DNA of 61,788 nt from Gemmobacter nectariphilus (GTDB taxonomy: Bacteria; Pseudomonadota; Alphaproteobacteria; Rhodobacterales; Rhodobacteraceae), in the NCBI GenBank assembly GCA_020721445.1, contig DYMU01000018.1:1-61788 (forward strand). Reading direction: 5' to 3'. The notes under the pieces were generated by a model. It was not told the origin of the DNA. It saw nothing but the letters and a program-made list of their open reading frames with translations, and made no database searches. Shown here one piece after another: positions 1 through 7,786 of this stretch (the stretch's first letter is position 1; every line of letters starts with the position of its first letter). The translations under genes were made by a program, and so were the position numbers.

Positions 1-327
1 TGCAAGGCTCTCCTCAGCGGCGGTGAGCTCCCTGATCCGGTCCCACCTCTCCTTGTCGCTGTTCGCCAGAAGCTCAGCCTTCGCCTTCGCGGCGGTCTGG
101 GTGGCTGCCTGCTTCTGGAGGTCGGGCGGGAAGCCCGCAGCCTTTGCAGACTGTGCAGCCTCCGCAGCGCGGGCGGCGATGCCTGCCGTCAGCGTGTCGA
201 TCATCGCCCCGAACTTCTCAGCCCGGCGGGCGGCGACCTCGGCAAGCGAGATGACCTCAGCCGTGCTGAGGAGCGGCGCATTGCTGAACGGGATTGCGGG
301 GGATTCATTGATGGCTGGTTCAGCCAT
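1..327 (-). CDS. Unknown Ala-rich protein of the integrated element, C-terminus cut by window edge
   Basis: An open frame of 109 codons runs off the left edge. It starts at an ATG at 327 preceded by an AGGAG ribosome-binding site at 335-339. The protein begins MAEPAINESPAIPFSN and is rich in Ala, Glu and Lys, with long stretches likely to form helices or a coiled coil (residues about 20-109). No signal peptide or known domain is recognised. It is the last visible member of the minus-strand gene train after the terminase-like gene, so a structural or packaging role is possible, but this is only positional inference. Confidence 0.6.
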   Translation of the reverse strand, partial: MAEPAINESPAIPFSNAPLLSTAEVISLAEVAARRAEKFGAMIDTLTAGIAARAAEAAQSAKAAGFPPDLQKQAATQTAAKAKAELLANSDKERWDRIRELTAAEESLA

Positions 328-409
328 GGGCAAACTCCTGTGCGTGGACAGGCCCAATGCCGGTCCCCATGCAACAGAGACTACCCCCGCAACACGCTGA
401 AATCGCCTG

Positions 410-721
410 TTATTCCTTGTTGTCGGGCCGCTCCTCATCATCGCACCAATAGGCCACCAGCGGCGGGCCGGGGTCGGTCTGGCGGGCCTTTGCGACCTTC
501 ATGGACCTGTTCGGGAGGTGGGCCTCGGGGTCTTGGGCCGTGTTGCCCAGGCACATCCCGATCACGAGCTCAGGGGCGCATGAGATCAGGGCGAGGACCT
601 TGCCGGGCTGGGGATTTAGCCCAGGGATGACGGGCCTGTAGCCCGGGTCCACCCGGGCGGTGTAGCCGTGCCCCCGGAGCAGCGCGGCCAGCGTATCGAA
701 CACCTCTGCCCGTGTCTCCAT
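410..721 (-). CDS. Small hypothetical protein of the integrated element
   Basis: This encodes 103 residues beginning METRAEVFDTL. Its ATG overlaps the stop of the upstream HTH gene (ATGA, 718-721), so the two are translationally coupled. The sequence looks soluble, with no membrane segment or signal peptide. It has two Cys (around residues 48 and 57) in a hydrophobic centre and a charged C-terminus. I do not recognise a family. The coupling makes it a real gene, and its function probably relates to that of the terminase-like neighbour. Confidence 0.6.
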   Translation of the reverse strand: METRAEVFDTLAALLRGHGYTARVDPGYRPVIPGLNPQPGKVLALISCAPELVIGMCLGNTAQDPEAHLPNRSMKVAKARQTDPGPPLVAYWCDDEERPDNKE

Positions 722-1299
722 CAGTCGCCCCGTGTGATCCTGGTGCCGGTCGGGGTGCGGCGGGTGGGTTCTGGCGAGGGCACCGGGGCCTCGGGGAGAT
801 GCTCAATCGGCTCCGGCATGAGGTTGCGTGGACGCGGGGTCACGTCGCGCATCGGCTCAATCTCGCCCGCCTCCTGCTTGCGCGCGAGATACTCTTCCAC
901 TGTCATGTCGGCGGGCACGACAAGGACGCCGCCGGTGTTGACGGCCACATTGACCTCAAGCGGCTCCCCCTCACGGTAGCCGTGCCTGGCCTTGAGGAGG
1001 AACAGGTTGGCGACCACGTTGCCGTCATCGGCCAGCCGCCGGAGGTTGCTGGTCAGCGCGTCATGCTCGGTGGCAAGACCCCGTTGATACGCCTCCTCCG
1101 CCTCGGGCTGCCGCATCCGCACCTCTCGGAGCGTGTCGCGCGACATGCGCAGAACCTTGGCGATGGTGGTCAGGCTGCACCCCCTGCCGGTCAGGTCCTC
1201 AATGATCTTGAGGCCCTTGGCCCCCACCTTGAAGGAGGAGCGGCCCTGGCCGCCTTTCCCTGGTCCGGTCAGCCGCACTGGCAGGTCGTCAGTGGGCAT
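721..1299 (-). CDS. HTH protein resembling phage terminase small subunit
   Basis: The protein has 192 residues. An N-terminal helix-turn-helix (about residues 35-65) reads IAKVLRMSRDTLREVR. A helical segment follows with the pattern ALTSNLRRLADDGNVVANLF and then LKARHGYREGE, a pattern I associate with small phage-encoded DNA-binding proteins often labelled terminase small subunit. The last 60 residues are Pro-rich and probably disordered. The start overlaps the end of the serine recombinase gene by 11 bases. If the call is right it would select DNA for packaging, as TerS does in phage satellites. No large terminase subunit is visible. A transcriptional regulator is the main alternative. Confidence 0.45.
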   Translation of the reverse strand: MPTDDLPVRLTGPGKGGQGRSSFKVGAKGLKIIEDLTGRGCSLTTIAKVLRMSRDTLREVRMRQPEAEEAYQRGLATEHDALTSNLRRLADDGNVVANLFLLKARHGYREGEPLEVNVAVNTGGVLVVPADMTVEEYLARKQEAGEIEPMRDVTPRPRNLMPEPIEHLPEAPVPSPEPTRRTPTGTRITRGD

Positions 1300-1891
1300 G
1301 GCTGGCCTCCTCCTTCATGGTGGCAATGACCTTTGCCACGGTGGACTTTCCGACCTTGAGCTCACGGGCGATGGAGTTAATCCCAAGGCCCTGTTCCCTG
1401 AGTGACTTGATCGCATCAAGGATGCCGTCGCTGGCCGGGGGACGCCCAAGGCGCACCCCCTTCGCGCGGGCGTGGGCGAGCCCCTCCATCGTGCGCTCTA
1501 TGAGCAATTCGCGTTCAAATGCCGCCACGCCCGCCAGAATAGTGTAGATCATCCGGCCCGATGCAGTGGTGGTGTCGATGGCTTCCCGATCCACATACAA
1601 ATCGCAGCCCGACACCCGGAGCATGTCCAGAACTTGCAGCAGGCCAATGGCCCGTCGCCCAAGGCGGGTCAAATCGACTGCGGCGACAATGTCCACCTTC
1701 CGCCTCCGCACATCCTCCATCATCCGGTCAAATGCCGGGCGCTCCCGGGCTGCCCCGCTCACAGTCTCATGGAACTCCCCCGCGACCTCCCAGCCCGCCC
1801 GCGCCGCGACCTCCCGGAGGCGCTCCAACTGCGGCGTCAGGTCCTGTGACAAAGTCGAGACACGTGCATACAGGGCCACCTTGCGTTTCAT
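1289..1891 (-). CDS. Small serine recombinase (resolvase/invertase family)
   Basis: The protein has 200 residues, the usual length for Tn3-type resolvases and DNA invertases. The N-terminal catalytic domain opens with ALYARVST, which contains the nucleophile Ser12 and the conserved Arg10. LTRLGRRAIGLL and ERELLIERTMEGLAHARAKG match the active-site Arg and E-helix regions. A linker GVRLGRPP leads to a C-terminal HTH (about residues 160-195) for site recognition. It is complete and all key residues are present. It may resolve multimers, invert a segment, or assist excision. Three short repeats just upstream (1932-1973) are candidate binding sites. Confidence 0.9.
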   Translation of the reverse strand: MKRKVALYARVSTLSQDLTPQLERLREVAARAGWEVAGEFHETVSGAARERPAFDRMMEDVRRRKVDIVAAVDLTRLGRRAIGLLQVLDMLRVSGCDLYVDREAIDTTTASGRMIYTILAGVAAFERELLIERTMEGLAHARAKGVRLGRPPASDGILDAIKSLREQGLGINSIARELKVGKSTVAKVIATMKEEASHAH

Positions 1892-1931
1892 GAGTCACTC
1901 CACCTCAGGTTGTGCGTGAGGAGAACATAGC

Positions 1932-1973
1932 CGGAACACGCCCAACCCGTCTAGCGGAAACGCCCGGAATACG
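1932..1973. repeat. Three short CGGAAnACG-type repeats upstream of serine recombinase
   Basis: Near-identical copies CGGAACACG (1932-1940), CGGAAACG (1955-1962) and CGGAATACG (1965-1973) lie 41-90 bases upstream of the recombinase ATG. They could be recombinase or repressor binding sites. The copies are short, so chance is not excluded. Confidence 0.35.
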
Positions 1974-2069
1974 TTCGGTTCTGGGGCGCACCCGATCTGT
2001 GGGAACGGCCCCTTGAAAACGTGGGACGATCCGGTGGCGCGGCAGAGACGTTTTCCGGGCGGGGGGACT

Positions 2070-2708
2070 TCAAGTCAGGACGGGCTTCTTGGCCTGGGCC
2101 TCACTGGCCTTGCGAAGCTCCTCCTCAAGGAGATGAACTTCGGCTTCCGCCTGGGTGAGAGCTTCTACTGCCTTGGGCATCGCGTCCCGCTGCTCGCTGG
2201 CATACTTGCGGAATTGCTTGGCGTTGGCGCTTTGTTCGGTAGCCTCATACCTGTCTGCAGCAGCATCAAAGTCATCGGCCTCCTTTTTCCTCCGTGCAAC
2301 CGCCCCCCGGGCCTTCTCAGCGTCGGTTCGGGCATATCCGAGGTATTGGACAACCTCATCGGGGGAGTAGCTCCCCGCCCAGTCTACGCGCCCATCGTCC
2401 TCAAAGTCGTGGGCGTAGCCGGTGGCAGCCGCCCAGAGGCCTCTGGCGCGGTCCAGTGTCTGGCTCCACAGGGGGCGGAGGCAGTGCCTCATCTCCTCAA
2501 GGTCGTGTGCTCGCATCTCCATGCCCTGATCCTTCGCCCACCGCATGACGCCTTCGGGGGAGAGGAGTGCAGCACCACGGCCCAAGTATTTCAGGTAACA
2601 GCCCGGCACTAGGTGCAAGTCCCCGCTGTCCAGAAGAGCCTTCACCGCCAAGCCCACCCGGCTGTCGGGCCGAACCTTCGTTGCTGTCCTTGCCTTTGTC
2701 TGCGCCAT
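2070..2708 (-). CDS. Coiled-coil hypothetical protein of the integrated element
   Basis: The chosen ATG at 2708 (MAQTKARTATKVRP) has a GGAGG ribosome-binding site 9 bases upstream, giving 212 residues. A longer in-frame start exists but has no such support. The N-terminal half contains GDLHLVPGCYLKYLGRGAAL and may be globular. From about residue 120 to the end the sequence is Glu/Ala/Lys/Arg-rich and likely a long coiled coil (KARGAVARRKKEADDFDAAA and on). No family is recognised. It lies between the iteron cluster and the recombinase gene, so it could help replication or partition; this is inferred from position only. Confidence 0.65.
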   Translation of the reverse strand: MAQTKARTATKVRPDSRVGLAVKALLDSGDLHLVPGCYLKYLGRGAALLSPEGVMRWAKDQGMEMRAHDLEEMRHCLRPLWSQTLDRARGLWAAATGYAHDFEDDGRVDWAGSYSPDEVVQYLGYARTDAEKARGAVARRKKEADDFDAAADRYEATEQSANAKQFRKYASEQRDAMPKAVEALTQAEAEVHLLEEELRKASEAQAKKPVLT

Positions 2709-2899
2709 TGCCCAGTCCTCCATTTCTCTGCCCAGAGAGGATAGCCGCGACGGTGGGCCGGGCGACGGCAGAGGCTTGCGCGCGGTGCCGGTTTCCGTTG
2801 TTGGCCTTTTAGCGAGGCGGCCAGCGTGGGAAGCAGTGGCTCTCACCACCCCCGGGCCGCATCCCAGCCCCCTTGCCCAGGGGACACCACCCTCGGCAC

Positions 2900-3187
2900 A
2901 CCCAGCGAACTACGCCCAACCCAGCGAACACCCGGCGAACCGTAACCTACTGTTCTAAATGCTAACTCTCTGGGTTCTCTGGGTTCTCTAAGAATAGGAG
3001 TTAGTAGGGAATTTGGAGAAGGGACAGGGGACCCGTTGCCCCCTTGGGCAGAGGAGAGAGGCCGGAAACCCCGGGCGATTTTCGGTGGGCGAACGGGGCG
3101 AACCCAGCGAAATGGCCTCTTATATCAAGCCTTTCAACATGTTACGGTTCTCTGGGTGAAATCCACACCCAGCGAAAATCGCTGGGT
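2900..3187. repeat. Iteron cluster, candidate replication origin of the element
   Basis: The consensus ACCCAGCGAAC occurs at 2900-2910 and 2919-2929 (exact), 2930-2940 (one mismatch), 3102-3112 and 3167-3177 (last base A). The reverse complement GTTCGCTGGGT, with one mismatch, occurs at 2974-2984 and 3147-3157. At 3167-3187 two copies form a perfect 9-base inverted repeat around AAA. AT-rich DNA lies between the two groups. Iterons beside a replication initiator gene are the usual mark of an origin in phage satellites and small replicons. The adjacent primase/helicase, or the coiled-coil protein, is the likely binding partner. Confidence 0.65.
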
Positions 3188-3196
3188 TGGACACAG

Positions 3197-3220
3197 AAAA
3201 GCCCCCGCCGGTGGGGCGGG
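3197..3220 (-). terminator. Rho-independent terminator after the primase gene
   Basis: Read on the minus strand, a CCCGCC/GGCGGG stem (3204-3209 with 3215-3220) and a short GC extension precede TTTTCT, 16 bases after the primase stop. It separates the xis-primase transcript from the iteron region. Confidence 0.6.
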
Positions 3221-3235
3221 AGCCGTCCTCCCAGA

Positions 3236-5707
3236 TCAGCGGTCGGGGGTCGGGTTGAAGGCCGTCCAGTCGTCAACCTCGGGCCAGTCCACCTGTAGTC
3301 CCATGTTCTTGGCCCAGGTCGCGCGGGCCTCCGCCAGCGGCGGCATGACCCAGCACTTCTCCTTCTTCTTGGTTGACCCGGTGATCTTCAACTCGGCCTT
3401 CTCCATCCCCATCATCTTGAGGGCAGCCGTCATCTGCTGTTCCCCCGGGTCGGTTGGGATGATCTTCTGGTCCAGCGCCCACTTGATGAGAGCGCGGACC
3501 ATCACAACCCTCCGGTCGCCAGTCGCAGCCTTCTCCACGCCCCCGGTGACACCCCCCATCAGCATCTCACGGGCCACCCGGTTCTCATCCTTCAGGTTCG
3601 CCAACCTCTGCTGCGACAGGGCATTCGTCTGGGGGATGTTCCACCGGGGGTGCCAACCCGTCAGGTCCATGGCGAGGAGGTGATGGAGGAAGGCTTCAAG
3701 CCCCCCGCCGTCCATCTCAGCCTTCAGCGCCTCGAAGTATTCCCGCTTCTCCTTCATCTTGTTTGAGACCTTGAACACGGCATAGCGCCGCTCCCCCATC
3801 CCCGCCGGGACGGCAAAGTTGTTGTCCGATGTGATCAGCAGGTGCAGGAAGTTGGGCTGGTTGGTCGCGTCCACGCCCTTCGGCTCGATGAACAGTGTGT
3901 CCTCCGTGATCATCCCCTTGAGAAGGGCATCACTCCGGCGGGGGTCCCAGTCAATCTCATCGGCAAAGAGGAACACGCAGTCCCGCAGGTGGACGTTGAA
4001 CTTCGCGTCCAGGGTCCCCACCCCTTGGATCTTGACGCTGTGCCGCCCGAGGAACTGCATCAACATCCCGCCGAACAGACCCTTGCCCGTCCCCTTCTCG
4101 CCCAGCAGCGTCAGGGCCACCTCAGCCCGCCGGTCAGGGAACTGGACCAAGAACGCGACCCAGCGGGTGATGTAGTCAGCGTATTCCTCCTTCCCGTCTG
4201 CGAGGACCTCCAGGATGTGCTTTCGGATCAGGTCCCATGAACCCGCCTTCGGGCGGATGCCCAGGCCCGTCCACAGGTTCAGCACGTTGTCGGGGAGGAT
4301 TTCGGGGCCGTTGGGCTTGAAGGCGATGGTCTTGAACTGTCGGCGCTCCGCCTTCTTCTTCCACCACTTGCCCAGGGGCATCATGATGTCGTTGCCCTGC
4401 TTGTCGCTCCCGACGCGCTTCTCACGGTTGTCGTAACGGTTGCCGAAGTCGTCAAAGGACTGGAAGGCGATGACGCCCCGTCCGTCCGGGGTCGGCAGGC
4501 GCTCCATGATCCGGCACTGTCCCTTGACCCCCAGAGACTCAATCACAGCATGGCGGGCATTGAGCTCCAAGAGGTCGGGGTCCCATGCCTCCACCTTCGC
4601 CCGTGCGATCTGCCGCGCCGCATAGTCGTGCGGCTTGGGCTGGTCCAGGACGTGGGCGCTGACCTTGTAGTCCGGGTCCAGGATCACCGCTGCGATCTGG
4701 TCGTCAGAGCAACCGGCCCGGACCATCATGCAGATCACGGCCCAGGCAGCCTCAGACCGGCTTCCATACTTGCCCGGCTCCTCAGGGTCGGTGCCCTGGA
4801 CGATCATCGCCTTGAGCCTGTCCGACACCTTCGGCCCCAACTCATCCAGGCTCTCAATCCTGGGCAGGCTGGCCGACAACACCACCGGAGCCCGCCCGCC
4901 CGTCACCGCAGCGCCGCTGTCCTTCGCCGCCTTCTTCGTCCGGGCGAACTGTTCCGGCTTGTAGAGCCGCGTCCAGTCCACCTCCACCACAGTGGCAAGA
5001 CGTGGCACCCGGCCCTTGTCGCGCTTCTTCTTGTTGGGCAGGTTCACCGTCCCGGGGAGGCGCATGATGCGGTCAATGTTGTGGCAGGCGTCTGCCTGGA
5101 GCGCCACTTCAATGGTGAGGTTGCGCTCCTCCGTGGGCAGGTGGCGGGTTTCGTCGCCCGGTTCGCAGGGGTTGTCCTCCTCCGCTTCCAGCAGCCAGAA
5201 GCCCTGCGCGCCCCCGCCGCTGTCGATGATGACCGTGGGCGCGGGCTTGTATTCACGCAGGAGCTTGAAGGCCCGCGCCCGCTCCGCCTCAGCGTCCTCG
5301 CCAACCCGGGGGTCAACGTCAACGTGGTAGGCTTGGGTAGCGGCGACATCAGCCTTGCTGGCCTTGGTCCTCATCGCCCGGAAGGTCCGGTTGACCATGA
5401 AGTAGAGGTTTTCGACGCCCTGGCGCTCCTGAATCCAGTCCCGCATCTTCACCACGTCACCGGGGCCGAAGGTGGCTGCGGTGAGCTCCCCATCGGGGAC
5501 GATGGAGGTCAGGACCCAAGGACCCTCAGGAGCCCAGCCCTGCAAGAACTGGACAGCATCGGAGGTGCGCCCAGACAACAAGCAATTTCCATCGCCCGCG
5601 CCGTCAATCCCCGCTACCTTAGGGGTGATCTTGCAAGGGTCATGTGCACTGTCTTCTCCCCGCCCCCGGTCCCCAGCCGGGGGCGTCTCCCTTTCCAACC
5701 CGCTCAT
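3236..5707 (-). CDS. Primase-polymerase / superfamily 3-like helicase replication protein
   Basis: The protein has 823 residues. The N-terminal part has archaeo-eukaryotic primase (RepB/prim-pol type) motifs: YHVDVDPR (about 127-134, metal-binding acidic pair), SGGGAQGFW (163-171) and DRIMRLPGTVNLPNKKK (211-227). The C-terminal part is a DUF5906/NrS-1-type helicase with Walker A GEKGTGKG (536-543), Walker B VFLFADE (578-584) and a downstream LLITSDNN sensor segment. It would make primers and unwind the element at its origin. Its ATG overlaps the stop of the AlpA-type gene by four bases (ATGA). All key residues are present, so it looks functional. Confidence 0.88.
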   Translation of the reverse strand: MSGLERETPPAGDRGRGEDSAHDPCKITPKVAGIDGAGDGNCLLSGRTSDAVQFLQGWAPEGPWVLTSIVPDGELTAATFGPGDVVKMRDWIQERQGVENLYFMVNRTFRAMRTKASKADVAATQAYHVDVDPRVGEDAEAERARAFKLLREYKPAPTVIIDSGGGAQGFWLLEAEEDNPCEPGDETRHLPTEERNLTIEVALQADACHNIDRIMRLPGTVNLPNKKKRDKGRVPRLATVVEVDWTRLYKPEQFARTKKAAKDSGAAVTGGRAPVVLSASLPRIESLDELGPKVSDRLKAMIVQGTDPEEPGKYGSRSEAAWAVICMMVRAGCSDDQIAAVILDPDYKVSAHVLDQPKPHDYAARQIARAKVEAWDPDLLELNARHAVIESLGVKGQCRIMERLPTPDGRGVIAFQSFDDFGNRYDNREKRVGSDKQGNDIMMPLGKWWKKKAERRQFKTIAFKPNGPEILPDNVLNLWTGLGIRPKAGSWDLIRKHILEVLADGKEEYADYITRWVAFLVQFPDRRAEVALTLLGEKGTGKGLFGGMLMQFLGRHSVKIQGVGTLDAKFNVHLRDCVFLFADEIDWDPRRSDALLKGMITEDTLFIEPKGVDATNQPNFLHLLITSDNNFAVPAGMGERRYAVFKVSNKMKEKREYFEALKAEMDGGGLEAFLHHLLAMDLTGWHPRWNIPQTNALSQQRLANLKDENRVAREMLMGGVTGGVEKAATGDRRVVMVRALIKWALDQKIIPTDPGEQQMTAALKMMGMEKAELKITGSTKKKEKCWVMPPLAEARATWAKNMGLQVDWPEVDDWTAFNPTPDR

Positions 5708-5961
5708 GCTTCACGCCCCGCGACAAGCCATGCGTCAAGGTCGGCACGGCGGTAGCGGACAATGCGGTGGCCCACGCGGGAGTATGCAGGCCCCTCACGC
5801 CGCAGCCGCAGGTTCTCCAGGGTCTTTTCCGACAGCCTCAGGTATTCGCCCGCCTCATCAGGGGCGAACCACTCCCGGCGCTCGATGAGCTCCGGGCGCT
5901 CAGCGACAGCCGCCAGCGTCTCGCGCACGGCATCTGCCACAAGGGTCTTTGGGTCTAGCAC
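5704..5961 (-). CDS. AlpA/excisionase-type helix-turn-helix protein
   Basis: The start is set to GTG at 5961 because a perfect AGGAGG lies six bases upstream, giving 85 residues. The C-terminal half is a MerR-like HTH_17 domain with WFAPDEAGEYLRLSEKTLEN and then VGHRIVRYRRADLDAWL, the standard winged-HTH pattern of excisionases and AlpA regulators. It is translationally coupled to the primase gene and lies next to the integrase gene. A combined role as recombination directionality factor and activator, as for AlpA in P4-like satellites, is inferred. Confidence 0.8.
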   Translation of the reverse strand: MLDPKTLVADAVRETLAAVAERPELIERREWFAPDEAGEYLRLSEKTLENLRLRREGPAYSRVGHRIVRYRRADLDAWLVAGREA

Positions 5962-6121
5962 GACAAGCCTCCTGCCCCCGGTGGGGGCTGTGGAGGCTCC
6001 GACTGCGTGCCGCTGGTGCCGGATTTCAGGGGACCTTAGCTGAGTCCCCGCCAATTACAGTGTTGATGAGTATAGTCGGGGACCTCCGGTCAGGGAAGCC
6101 CCCGGATCACCCCGCCAATCC

Positions 6122-7375
6122 CTATTTCTTGTTGAGGTGCAGCATGAAGAACTGTGACAGCCGCTCCTGGGCATCCAACAGGAAGGTTCCGCCCATGACC
6201 TCGCGGATGTTGTAGCCGCGCGACACCCCGCCCTGGGCGTGGTTCTGGAACAGGTCCAGCAGGAACTCGGGCACCCCGGCCTCCTTGCCCAAGGTCTTGA
6301 AGGTGCGGCGCAGGTCAGACCCCCAGTGTGACAGGCGGTCGCGCTCCTCCTTGTGCTCCACCATGTGCAGCGACGGCGGCGCGCCATCCTTGCGGCCCCG
6401 CGACTTCCGGGGCTCTGCCGGGAACACATAGGTGCGCGCGGCCCGCTCGTTCAGCATCCGGCCCGCCTCCCTTGCGCGCAAGAGGCACTCGCGGATCGCA
6501 CCGCTCATGGGGATGGTGTAGGCGCGCGACGTGCCCCCCTTAGGCTTGGGGAAGTGGACGGTGCCACCGTCAAAGTCCACGTCAGCCCAGGTGAGGGTCC
6601 GCAACTGTTCCTGCCGTGACCCGGTGAGGAGGTTCAAGAGGTGGAACTCACGCCGGGTTGGCGACAGGGCGAGGCGCTGGGCATTCCACTTGGCAAGGTC
6701 CTTGGCCGCAAGCGCCCGCCTCCGCCTGGGCAGCTCGTGTATCTCATGGCGCACGGCCCGGGACGGCACGAAGTCGGGGAGGTCGCGCTGTAGGCCGCTG
6801 TCCTGGACATACCTGTAGACCACGCCCAGGAACACAGCCACGAGGTTCGCCGCGCCCTTCCCGCCCCGCAGGGTCTTGCCGATGACCTTGCCGTCAGTGA
6901 TGTCGCGGAAGCGGAGCTGCACCATCTCTGCGCTGGCCGATATTTCAGCCAGGGGCCGCTCAGCCCAGTCCTCAACGTGGAGGTAGGCCCGGTCATAGTT
7001 GGCGAGGGTGGCGGCGCTCTTAACGCCGTCCTCTACCTTCCGCACCATCAAGTCGCGGTAGGCTGCCCAGCCCCGACCCAGGGTGTAGTTGGGCTTGTCC
7101 TCAACCTCAGGGTCGCGGCGCTTGCCCAGGGCAATCTGGAGCGCCTTCGCCCGCTCCCGGGCCACGCTGGCGCTCATCTCCGGGAAGGTGCCGACCTTCT
7201 CACGGCGGGAGGTCCGGGTGCCGTCAGGCTTCTTGCCGTCCACTTGGACGGTGAAGGTCTTGGACCGCTTCCCCACCACGACGAAGAAGCCGGGCAGCTT
7301 GTCGTCGCGCTCAATGTATTGTCCTGTCGCGGCCAGGGGCAGCTTGGCGACAGTCTCGTTGTTCAGTGTCGGCAT
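6122..7375 (-). CDS. int: Tyrosine integrase
   Basis: The start is the ATG at 7375 (MPTLNNETVAKL), preceded by an AGGGAG site, giving 417 residues, typical for P4-type integrases. An N-terminal DUF4102-like arm-binding region (about 1-90) is followed by a SAM-like core-binding domain (about 100-200) and the catalytic domain. Visible active-site residues are Arg254 (TGSRQEQLRTL), Lys279 (PKPKGG), Arg356 (SDLRRTF), His379 (QNHA) and Tyr388 (SRGYN). The usual His of the HxxR box is replaced by Ser353, a known variation. It lies 144 bases from the tRNA-Thr fragment that it presumably recognised. Confidence 0.93.
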   Translation of the reverse strand: MPTLNNETVAKLPLAATGQYIERDDKLPGFFVVVGKRSKTFTVQVDGKKPDGTRTSRREKVGTFPEMSASVARERAKALQIALGKRRDPEVEDKPNYTLGRGWAAYRDLMVRKVEDGVKSAATLANYDRAYLHVEDWAERPLAEISASAEMVQLRFRDITDGKVIGKTLRGGKGAANLVAVFLGVVYRYVQDSGLQRDLPDFVPSRAVRHEIHELPRRRRALAAKDLAKWNAQRLALSPTRREFHLLNLLTGSRQEQLRTLTWADVDFDGGTVHFPKPKGGTSRAYTIPMSGAIRECLLRAREAGRMLNERAARTYVFPAEPRKSRGRKDGAPPSLHMVEHKEERDRLSHWGSDLRRTFKTLGKEAGVPEFLLDLFQNHAQGGVSRGYNIREVMGGTFLLDAQERLSQFFMLHLNKK

Positions 7376-7518
7376 CCCATCTCCCTCCCCGCACAAAGAC
7401 GGGATTAGAACGGGGTTGAGGGTGCCGTCTTAGGCGGGGGACGCCCCCGCAGGCCACCTAAGCCCCTGCTTTCATTCAGTAAAGGGAGGATAGCGGGCGG
7501 GGCAGGGGCGGTCTACCC

Positions 7519-7566
7519 TTATTCGTAATGATGGGGTCGGGAGTTCGAGTCTCTTCAGCGGCACCA
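7519..7566 (+). other. Attachment site: 3' fragment of tRNA-Thr(CGT)
   Basis: The fragment contains the anticodon loop TTCGTAA (7522-7528, anticodon CGT), the 3' anticodon stem, a variable loop, the T-stem and loop GGGAG-TTCGAGT-CTCTT (7539-7555), the acceptor strand CAGCGGC (7556-7562), discriminator A and CCA (7564-7566). The matching 5' acceptor GCCGCTG and D-arm are absent upstream, where the sequence is element DNA. This is the duplicated 3' tRNA end left by site-specific integration. The intact tRNA-Thr(CGT) should be at the other end of the element. Confidence 0.88.
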
Positions 7567-7786
7567 CTTTTCTGATAGCAGCCGCGCACTGTCATCAAGC
7601 GGCGTGGCAATGTGGTTTGTATCCTGCATCGGTTGTCTGGGAACCCGTCAGCGTGCAATCGCGCTTGGGCTGACTCAGGTTGCGTAAAAAGCTGGATGGA
7701 CTGCACCAGATGCGCTGATCTGCAAACAGGTGCCAGCCATATCCCAGACGGTGCAACCCTGATCTGACCTGTCATATGCCGCCCAT

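Larger units (their letters stand above)
2709..3235. other. Gene-free 527-base region holding the putative element origin
   Basis: No convincing coding frame is seen between the coiled-coil protein and the primase. The stretch holds directly and inversely repeated ACCCAGCGAAC elements, locally AT-rich segments (around 2941-3020 and 3118-3146) in an otherwise GC-rich element, the primase terminator, and the ribosome-binding site of the downstream gene. Confidence 0.65.
1..7566. mobile_element. Integrated element in tRNA-Thr(CGT), satellite-like, left end outside window
   Basis: All genes from the left edge to 7375 lie on the minus strand and form a typical integrative module: tyrosine integrase, AlpA-type HTH protein, primase/helicase, serine recombinase and a terminase-small-subunit-like HTH protein. 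The right boundary is a 3' fragment of tRNA-Thr(CGT) at 7519-7566, after which ordinary chromosomal genes begin. An iteron cluster beside the primase suggests autonomous replication after excision. No capsid, portal, tail, relaxase or type IV secretion gene is visible in the 7.5 kb seen. A P4/PICI-like phage satellite is inferred; a defective prophage or a small integrative element also fits. The intact tRNA and the other att copy should lie left of the window. Confidence 0.8.

Noticed and set aside
2900-3187. CRISPR array
   Set aside because: Repeats are only 11 bases, occur in both orientations and have irregular spacing; iterons explain them better.
4550-5755. Long plus-strand open frame of about 400 codons
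   Set aside because: It is antisense to the primase gene, which has clear catalytic motifs; this frame has none and is Arg/His/Pro-rich.
7476-7775. Minus-strand frame containing EETRTPDP
   Set aside because: It is translation through the antisense of the tRNA-Thr fragment, a well-known false gene.
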